This document shows, piece after piece, positions 58,009 through 64,000 of a DNA stretch of 64,000 nucleotides. Under the pieces are notes generated by a model, which saw only the letters and a list, made by a program, of their open reading frames with translations, ran no database searches and was not told where the DNA came from. This stretch comes from Cytophagales bacterium Alg240-R148. GTDB taxonomy: Bacteria; Bacteroidota; Bacteroidia; Cytophagales; Cyclobacteriaceae. Both the position numbers and the translations under genes were made by a program. The stretch lies in the NCBI GenBank assembly GCA_900537185.1, contig LS999827.1, forward strand, positions 253,001-317,000, read 5' to 3'. How positions within the stretch are numbered: position 1 is the stretch's first letter; each line of letters begins with the position of its first letter.

Positions 58009-60555
58009 TTACTTCAACGCTTCTTTTAGGTGGATAAACTGGATGGGCGCATCGGTACCAGACTCAATTTTTATTTTTATTTTTTCGCCAGGGAGTAAGT
58101 CGATGTAATTGTCTTTGAGTTGCAGTATGCCATCTTCTTGGTACAAATAAACACCCTTTGCGTAGGCATTGGAGTGCACTTCGATAAAGGCATTGCCGTT
58201 TTCCAAAACTTTTTTAACCGATATGTTCGCTTTTGGCAATGGAATGTCTTTGAATCTTTCAAAATGGTACACGGCACGGTCTACTTCTTGCCCATCCACC
58301 AACAGCTTGGCCACTAGGTACTGCAATTTTTTCTTTTTCCCTTTTGCTATTTTTTTACTGGTCTGGCTCCATACCGTCTTTACCGTATTGGTGTGGATGC
58401 TCACGGTTGGTTTGGCTAAAGTTTTAGACACTCCCGTTTCAATGTCGTACATTTCCAAGCGCACCTCTCCTGTTTTTGCCACCGTTTTGTCATTGATTAA
58501 ATACAGACTCAAAACACCGTTTTCTTCATAAAAATTTAATTTGGTTGGTGCAAAGGCCTTCTTTGCTTTGTAGTGCAGCGCCTTCCAATTTCCGTAATAA
58601 TCAATGCTGCTCCAAGAAGCAACAGGCCAACAATCGTTCAGCTGCCAATACAAAGTACCCATGCTTTTGGGCATGTTGCGTCTATGCCCTTCAAAAGCAA
58701 TGTTGAGGCCTTCGGCTTGCTGCAATTGGCTTAAGTACAAAAAGCTTTCAAAATCTTTAGCTTCACCATAATTTTTCTGAAGGTACGACTGGATGAGTTG
58801 GTTGCCTCTGGGGTGGCGCTGGTGCGACAGCATTACCTTGGATTCAATGTCTCTATCCGCTGCTTCGGTATATTTTTTGACCGTCGACAACTCTGGAAAT
58901 GATTGAAAACCATATTCGCTGTTGAACCGTGCCACGTATAAATTATAACTTTCAAAGGGATGCTCTCCATGCCAAACTCCCCAATAGTGGTTGTCACCAT
59001 AATTCATATCTTCTAACTTGCCCCAGTTGCTAATAGGAGAGGACGGAAAATAAAATCGGGTTGGATCGTGTTTCTTAACCGCTTCGGGCAAAACTACATC
59101 GAACATGTGCACATAATTGTTCCAAATTTCTGTACTATCTTGTTTGGAATAACCCAAAGATTTTTGCCAACCCCAATTGTGCCAGGCCACATTCATTTCA
59201 TTGTTCCCACACCACAAAGCAAGTGAAGTGTGGTTGCGAAGTCTTTTTATATTATACGCAGCCTCTTTGTTTACGGATTCTACAAAATTACTATCTCCGG
59301 GATACATGGAACAAGCAAACATAAAGTCTTGCCAAACCAGAATTCCCAATTCATCGCATAATTCATAAAACAAATCGTCTTCGTATATACCTCCACCCCA
59401 TACCCGCAACATATTCATGTTGGCTCCAACTACATCATTTAATAGTTGTCTGTACCGCTGGGCACCTACTCTGGACAAGAAATTGTCTTGAGGAATATAA
59501 TTGGCCCCTTTCATAAAAATAGGTTGCCCATTTACTTTGACAAAAAAACTTTCTCCTATTGAATCCGCATCGTTGATTACTTCGATGGTGCGAATGCCCA
59601 ATTTAATCTTTTTCTGATCCAACAACCTGCCTTCGTCGTCTCTTAATTCTACTCGTAGGTCATGAAGCTTTTGGTCACCCCAACCATTGGGCCACCACAA
59701 TTCTGGTTGTGCAACAGTCCAATTAACCTTTAAATCGTTTATGCCCTTTTGCATTTTACCTTTTTCAACAAAAACGGGTTCCTCATTAAAAAAGACGCCA
59801 ACTTCCGCATGCCTAACCAACTCGGAGCTTATTTTCAGTTCAACTTCCATTTCCGCTTCTTGCTCTGTTAAGGACTTGGTATGCACATACATTTCCTCTA
59901 CTAAGAAATTGTGCTGGTAAAGCAAACGAATGGGCCGCCATATACCCATTGTAACAAACCGAGGGCCCCAATCCCACCCATAGTGGTAAGGTGCTTTTCT
60001 GGTGTATACGCTCAACCGTTCTTTGGCTTGGTCGTTGCCAGCCGGCAATTCATAGGCAGACTGCTTATAAAAAGGCAAGGCCCTTTCAATCGGGCTGTCA
60101 AATCTTATTTCCAAGTGATTTTGCCCTACTTTCAAAAGGGATTTCACCTCCACCTTATGCTCTAAAAACATGTTGTCTGATTGTAATATATCAACCCCAT
60201 TTAATTGAACCTTGGCATAGGTATCGAGCCCTTCAAATTGCAATAGCAGTGAATGCCAGGCAAAATCAGAAGAATCTAAAACAAACGATGTCTTGTAAAC
60301 CCAATTCTCTTTGTCAACCCATTGGTATTTTAATTCATTGGTTCTGTAAAAAGGATCTTCCAAGTCTCCCAACCTAAAAAGGTCCATCTGAACGGAACCT
60401 GGTACTTCGGCAGGTCTCCAATTTTCTGACTTAGAAATCTTAAACTCCCAACCATTGTTGAGGTTGGTAGATTTTTGGTATTGTGCTGTAGTCAAATTAC
60501 TTAGCAGCAAAAAAAACAGCAAAGCAATGCCCTGCTTAATATTAATCTTTGTCAT
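58009..60555 (-). CDS. Beta-mannosidase, glycoside hydrolase family 2
   Basis: An 848-residue exo-hydrolase for beta-mannosides, e.g. in hemicellulose breakdown. Signal peptide (GIALLFFLLLSNLTTAQ), then sugar-binding sandwich domain (about 30-200), immunoglobulin-like domain (about 210-310), TIM barrel with LWCGNNEMN (acid/base Glu) and FNSEYGFQSFP (nucleophile Glu), and a C-terminal region (GTLYWQLNDCWPVASW). It is alone, without a polysaccharide utilisation locus around it. Secreted to the periplasm. Confidence 0.93.
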   Translation of the reverse strand: MTKINIKQGIALLFFLLLSNLTTAQYQKSTNLNNGWEFKISKSENWRPAEVPGSVQMDLFRLGDLEDPFYRTNELKYQWVDKENWVYKTSFVLDSSDFAWHSLLLQFEGLDTYAKVQLNGVDILQSDNMFLEHKVEVKSLLKVGQNHLEIRFDSPIERALPFYKQSAYELPAGNDQAKERLSVYTRKAPYHYGWDWGPRFVTMGIWRPIRLLYQHNFLVEEMYVHTKSLTEQEAEMEVELKISSELVRHAEVGVFFNEEPVFVEKGKMQKGINDLKVNWTVAQPELWWPNGWGDQKLHDLRVELRDDEGRLLDQKKIKLGIRTIEVINDADSIGESFFVKVNGQPIFMKGANYIPQDNFLSRVGAQRYRQLLNDVVGANMNMLRVWGGGIYEDDLFYELCDELGILVWQDFMFACSMYPGDSNFVESVNKEAAYNIKRLRNHTSLALWCGNNEMNVAWHNWGWQKSLGYSKQDSTEIWNNYVHMFDVVLPEAVKKHDPTRFYFPSSPISNWGKLEDMNYGDNHYWGVWHGEHPFESYNLYVARFNSEYGFQSFPELSTVKKYTEAADRDIESKVMLSHQRHPRGNQLIQSYLQKNYGEAKDFESFLYLSQLQQAEGLNIAFEGHRRNMPKSMGTLYWQLNDCWPVASWSSIDYYGNWKALHYKAKKAFAPTKLNFYEENGVLSLYLINDKTVAKTGEVRLEMYDIETGVSKTLAKPTVSIHTNTVKTVWSQTSKKIAKGKKKKLQYLVAKLLVDGQEVDRAVYHFERFKDIPLPKANISVKKVLENGNAFIEVHSNAYAKGVYLYQEDGILQLKDNYIDLLPGEKIKIKIESGTDAPIQFIHLKEALK

Positions 60556-60644
60556 CGGGGGGATGTTTAGTTAAGTACACAAAGTAAATATTTTTTTTGA
60601 TTCTTTTCCTAAATAGCTAAATTACCCAAAGCAAAAGATAAAAG

Positions 60645-61628
60645 ATGAACCAAAACAACCCACCCCAACTCAATTCATTATTGGGAATTGAATTTCCAAT
60701 AATAATGGCACCGATGTTTCTGGTGTCCAATGTAGAAATGGTTGTTGAAGCAACTAAATCGGGCATTACAGGCGCCATCCCTGCCTTAAACTATAGAACT
60801 GAAGAAGCGCTAAAGGCTGCACTCACTACCTTAAAAGAGCAATGTGAAGGGCCATTTGGTATTAATTTAATAGTGAACAAGTCCAACGTAAAGTTAGACT
60901 ACCAACTTAAAGCTTGTATCGACCACCAGGTTGATTTTATAATCACTTCACTTGGCAGTCCTAAAAAAGTAATAGAAGCGGCCAAGGGAAATGGCGTTAA
61001 AGTATTTTGTGATGTAACCGATCTGGACTACGCTCAAAAAGTGGAATCCATGGGGGCGGACGCCATTATTGCTGTGAATAAAAATGCAGGTGGACACGCT
61101 GGGCCTCTAGGGCCTGAAGAACTAGTGCCCTTGTTGAAAAAACATTGTACCATCCCCGTCATTAGTGCTGGAGGTGTGGGAGACGGTGCTGGTGTCAAAC
61201 AAATGTTGGATCTCGGTGCCGATGGGCTGTCTATGGGCAGCATCTTTATTGGAACAGAGGAAGCACCTGTTTCTGAAGGGTACAAACAAGCCATTGTTGA
61301 GTATGGCGCTCAAGACATTGTAATGACCACCAAGCTATCTGGCACCCCTTGTACAGTAATTAACACGCCTTATGTTCAGAAAATTGGAGTGGACCAGAGT
61401 TGGTTCGAACAGTTTTTAAACAAAAATAGAACACTAAAAAAATATGTTAAAATGCTTACTTTCTTTAAGGGAATGAAAAAGTTGGAAAAGGCAGCTTTCA
61501 GTGCCACTTATAAAACCTTGTGGTGTGCAGGACCATCCATCGAACATGTGGAGGCCATTCATCCGGTGGCTGAAGTTGTAAGTAAATTGAGGGCCGAATA
61601 CGAGCAAACTGAAGTGACCCAAGCCTAA
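60645..61628 (+). CDS. Nitronate monooxygenase/2-nitropropane dioxygenase family flavoprotein
   Basis: A 327-residue FMN-binding TIM barrel. It begins LLGIEFPIIMAPMFLVSN, with KNAGGHAGPLGPEELVPLL and ISAGGVGDGAGVKQMLDLGADGLSMGSIFIGTEEAPVS as the phosphate-binding and signature regions; the catalytic His lies in GGHAG. These enzymes oxidise toxic alkyl nitronates, but some relatives are enoyl reductases; the exact reaction is not certain. Monocistronic as far as seen. Confidence 0.88.
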   Translation: MNQNNPPQLNSLLGIEFPIIMAPMFLVSNVEMVVEATKSGITGAIPALNYRTEEALKAALTTLKEQCEGPFGINLIVNKSNVKLDYQLKACIDHQVDFIITSLGSPKKVIEAAKGNGVKVFCDVTDLDYAQKVESMGADAIIAVNKNAGGHAGPLGPEELVPLLKKHCTIPVISAGGVGDGAGVKQMLDLGADGLSMGSIFIGTEEAPVSEGYKQAIVEYGAQDIVMTTKLSGTPCTVINTPYVQKIGVDQSWFEQFLNKNRTLKKYVKMLTFFKGMKKLEKAAFSATYKTLWCAGPSIEHVEAIHPVAEVVSKLRAEYEQTEVTQA

Positions 61629-61725
61629 GCGCTCCATTTTCACCGATAAACAGCGCTTGTTCAACGAATAAAATTGCCTGTTTGACCCCACTCAGCTTAC
61701 TTAGAATTGAACAAAAACAACTATT

Positions 61726-62364
61726 ATGAGAAATTTAGTAATTAGCAGCGTCCTTCTGGTATTGTTGGTACAAGCATGTGTTATCAGGTCCATTCACCCT
61801 TTTTACCAACCATCTGATTTATTAGAAAAGGCAGAAATCATAGGTACTTGGGACATTCAATTTAAAAAGGAACCCAGCAACAATATAGAAGAAAATAGGA
61901 TTGACCGTTGGGTAATTAAACCATCCAAATCAGATTCAAAACTCTATGAAATTGAAATGCATCGCAAAGGCAAGCCTACCTCTAATTTCACAGTGGGTCT
62001 GTTCAAAATCAATGGACAACACTATTTGGATTTTTTCCCTGAGGATTTACTGGACGACGACAAAATTGAAGCGAGCCCATTGTTCTATTTGCATATTCAA
62101 CCCGTTCATTCATTGGCCAGAATTGATTTTACTGCTGGAAGTATGGAAATCAAATGGTTCAATGAAAAAAAACTAAGAGAATTGTTCAGACAAAACAAAA
62201 TTAAGATCAAACATGAAACCACAGGAAGTGGTGGTGATGAAGAATATGTACTTACAGCCTCTACCGATGACCTTCAAAAATTCATTTCTAAATACGGCAG
62301 TGCCGAAGACGCTTTTGGTGGTGAAAATGGTATAGAGCATCAATTAATAAAAAGTCGACCATGA
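61726..62364 (+). CDS. Lipoprotein of unknown function
   Basis: A 212-residue protein with a lipobox (LLVLLVQAC, Cys about 18) and conserved IRSIHPFYQPSDL just after it. The rest is polar with repeated basic and acidic segments, and a WVIKPSKSDSKLYEIEMH strand region; I recognise no domain. It overlaps the sensor kinase gene by four bases, so it may report to, or be controlled with, the LytS-like kinase. Confidence 0.7.
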   Translation: MRNLVISSVLLVLLVQACVIRSIHPFYQPSDLLEKAEIIGTWDIQFKKEPSNNIEENRIDRWVIKPSKSDSKLYEIEMHRKGKPTSNFTVGLFKINGQHYLDFFPEDLLDDDKIEASPLFYLHIQPVHSLARIDFTAGSMEIKWFNEKKLRELFRQNKIKIKHETTGSGGDEEYVLTASTDDLQKFISKYGSAEDAFGGENGIEHQLIKSRP

Positions 62365-63398
62365 AGTTCTTGGCAAGAATAAAATCTTTTATCAACCACA
62401 ATGCGGTTTTTCATCACACCGTATTTTGGTTGCTTTCTTTGTTGGCCTTGTATTTTATTTTCAATGACAGCAACGACTATCAGTCCATTGATTTAATTTA
62501 CACCTGTTTGTTTGCTTCCACACTAGTCTTGTCTGTTTACACGACTTTGAACCTCTTGGTGATTCACTTTTTAAGAAAAGAAAAGTACGTTTGGTTTCTT
62601 TTGACTACTGCCAGCAACATTTTGCTTTTTAGCTATTTAAATCTGTTGTTTTTTAATTACGGAGTGGACTATATTCTACCAGGGTATTATTTTATATCGT
62701 ACTACAGTTTTGCAGATGTAGTCTTGTTTTTTACAGCCATCAACTTCATTGCTCTATTGCTTTCATTGGCCAAAGAATGGTTGGTATTAATGAAAGAATC
62801 TCAACAAATTGAACGATTAGAGAAAGAAAAGGCCAAGGCAGAGCTTTCTGCACTAATTAATCAAATCAACCCCCATTTTTTATTCAATAGTCTCAACGTA
62901 TTGTATTCTCTTGCACTAACTGATTCCAACAAAACAGCCGATTCAATTATTAAACTTGGAGACGTTTTAAGGTATGTTCTGTACCAAACCAAAAAAGACA
63001 GGGTTTCAATTGAAGATGAAATAAAGCTCCTCAACGACTACATTTTTCTACAGCAGTACCGAAGTAAAACAGCAGTTACTATTAAAGACACTATACAAAA
63101 CCCCTCATGTTTGCTTCCTCCTATGCTATTGTTGCCCCTTTTAGAAAATGCCTTTAAACATGGCAATATTATTGACAACAATTCAATAAACATCACAATA
63201 AGTGAAGAAAAAGGAAAAGTTGAATTTTACATCAACAACCAAAAGGCCCAACAAAAACCTGAAGTGGAGGCCTCTTTCGGGGGCATAGGCCTTAACAACA
63301 TACAACAGCGACTGTTGCTGTTGTACCCCGAAAAGCATACTTTTGAAATAAAGGATGAAGCAGAGTATTTCTCAGTAAAATTAAGCGTATGGCCTTAA
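62361..63398 (+). CDS. LytS-type sensor histidine kinase
   Basis: A 345-residue kinase with four N-terminal membrane helices (about 20-135), a short coiled segment (SQQIERLEKEKAKAELSAL) and the His_kinase core INQINPHFLFNSLNVLYSLAL with the phospho-His, then LPPMLLLPLLENAFKHGN and SFGGIGLNNIQQRL for ATP binding. The partner is the LytTR regulator that begins ten bases before its end. Confidence 0.92.
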   Translation: MKFLARIKSFINHNAVFHHTVFWLLSLLALYFIFNDSNDYQSIDLIYTCLFASTLVLSVYTTLNLLVIHFLRKEKYVWFLLTTASNILLFSYLNLLFFNYGVDYILPGYYFISYYSFADVVLFFTAINFIALLLSLAKEWLVLMKESQQIERLEKEKAKAELSALINQINPHFLFNSLNVLYSLALTDSNKTADSIIKLGDVLRYVLYQTKKDRVSIEDEIKLLNDYIFLQQYRSKTAVTIKDTIQNPSCLLPPMLLLPLLENAFKHGNIIDNNSINITISEEKGKVEFYINNQKAQQKPEVEASFGGIGLNNIQQRLLLLYPEKHTFEIKDEAEYFSVKLSVWP

Positions 63399-64000
63399 CA
63401 AACCGTTGTATAGTAATAGAAGATGAACCTGCTGCGCAACAAGTCATTGAACGGTTCATTGAACAAACGCCATCTTTGCAACTGTTGCAGACCTTTAACA
63501 ACGCCATAGATGCTGGTGAATTTTTAAAAACTGAAATGGTAGATTTACTATTTTTAGACATTAACTTGCCCGAGCTGTCTGGAATAAGTTTTTTAAAAAC
63601 AATGAGCAACCCGCCGGCAGTAATATTCACCACGGCTTATCCCGAACATGCAGTAGAAGGGTTTGATTTGAATGCCTTGGACTACTTGCTGAAGCCCTAC
63701 CCTTTCGAACGGTTTTTAAAGGCAGTCAATAAATTTCAACAGTTTAATCAGACTTTAGAAAACAAACCAAGCGACTACATCATTGTTAATGTTGATAAAA
63801 AATTGGTGAAAACCGCTTTTGCCAATATTATGTACTTAGAAGCTTATGGAGATTATGTAAAAGTAATCACCAAAAACACGACACTAATTGTACACAAAAC
63901 CTTGGCAGCTTTTTTAAAAACATTACCAAAAAATATGTTTTTACAAGTTCACAGGTCTTTTGTTATTAATTTGCAGCACCTGGACCACATAGAAGGCAAT
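63389..64000 (+). CDS. LytTR-family response regulator (cut by window edge)
   Basis: 204 codons are present from the ATG at 63389-63391. The receiver begins CIVIEDEPAAQQVIERF, with the acceptor Asp in LLFLDINLP and the Lys in LLKPYPFERF; the LytTR DNA-binding domain follows (YLEAYGDYVKVIT, LQVHRSFVINLQHLDHIEG), still open at base 64000. The start overlaps the kinase by ten bases. The likely targets are unknown. Confidence 0.93.
   Translation, partial: MALTNRCIVIEDEPAAQQVIERFIEQTPSLQLLQTFNNAIDAGEFLKTEMVDLLFLDINLPELSGISFLKTMSNPPAVIFTTAYPEHAVEGFDLNALDYLLKPYPFERFLKAVNKFQQFNQTLENKPSDYIIVNVDKKLVKTAFANIMYLEAYGDYVKVITKNTTLIVHKTLAAFLKTLPKNMFLQVHRSFVINLQHLDHIEGN

Noticed and set aside
61627-61658. AAGCGCT...AGCGCTT inverted repeat after the nitronate monooxygenase gene
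   Set aside because: Only 7 bp with an 18-base loop and no T-run; too weak to call a terminator.
1-64000. CRISPR arrays, transposases, integrases, tRNA or rRNA genes
   Set aside because: None was found by eye; there is no spaced repeat array and no recognisable mobile-element gene. A formal tRNA and IS scan was not possible.

Overview
The window is bacterial and most likely from a Bacteroidota species of the order Cytophagales, probably marine or free-living. The signs are: many promoters of the Bacteroidetes form TTTG...TAnnTTTG; a protein with a type IX secretion C-terminal sorting domain; several large FtsX/MacB-like permeases, one with a PadR regulator; a CrtYcd-type lycopene cyclase; and AT-rich sequence with few Shine-Dalgarno sites. 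I saw no insertion sequence, prophage, tRNA, rRNA operon or CRISPR array, so this looks like ordinary chromosome.

Layout. (1) 1-1620, minus strand: an assimilatory sulfate operon (DUF2061 protein, cysH, sulfite/nitrite reductase). Its 5' leader carries a SAM-I riboswitch followed by a previously unlisted 33-codon leader peptide ending in seven consecutive Cys codons and a stop. (2) 1890-4343: a PLP decarboxylase convergent with a twitch-domain radical SAM protein. (3) 4425-13041: a light-response and carotenoid locus. A CarH/LitR-like MerR-B12 repressor precedes a translationally coupled operon: ECF sigma factor, crtI, crtB, idi, photolyase, an SDR/DUF2867 protein, an SRPBCC protein, crtZ and a fused lycopene cyclase. 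Repeated TGTTTAAACA palindromes overlap its promoter. The predicted end product is zeaxanthin, and the photolyase repairs UV damage. (4) 13068-36725: four MacB/FtsX permeases, an ABC ATPase, an HlyD-type adaptor and an NtrC-type two-component pair. Interspersed are PadR, an SMP-30 lipoprotein, flavodoxin, patatin, a Crp/Fnr regulator and a T9SS-sorted beta-propeller-like protein. Three permease units share an ECF-type promoter, TGYAACC-N17-GTCTWTA. The adaptor/ATPase unit has a sigma-54-type promoter with phased upstream palindromes. (5) 36722-46220: tsaD/thioesterase/smpB/NlpC operon, divergent from a TamB-like giant, DUF2279, Smr-domain and small cytoplasmic proteins. (6) 46335-53446: rnpB, a response regulator lacking a DNA-binding domain, a tiny lipoprotein, tsf, rpsB, rpsI, rplM, an RluA-type pseudouridine synthase and a PhoR/PhoB-like pair. 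(7) 53562-64000: DUF3108, an aminopeptidase, a glycosyltransferase plus flippase-like membrane protein, ruvC, a beta-mannosidase, a nitronate monooxygenase, a lipoprotein and a LytS/LytTR pair cut by the window end.

The strongest candidates for something undescribed are the tandem SAM riboswitch plus polycysteine leader at 1339-1550, the shared ECF-type promoter of the permease genes, and the operator array of the CarH-like regulator. All of these are read directly from sequence; their functions are inferred.
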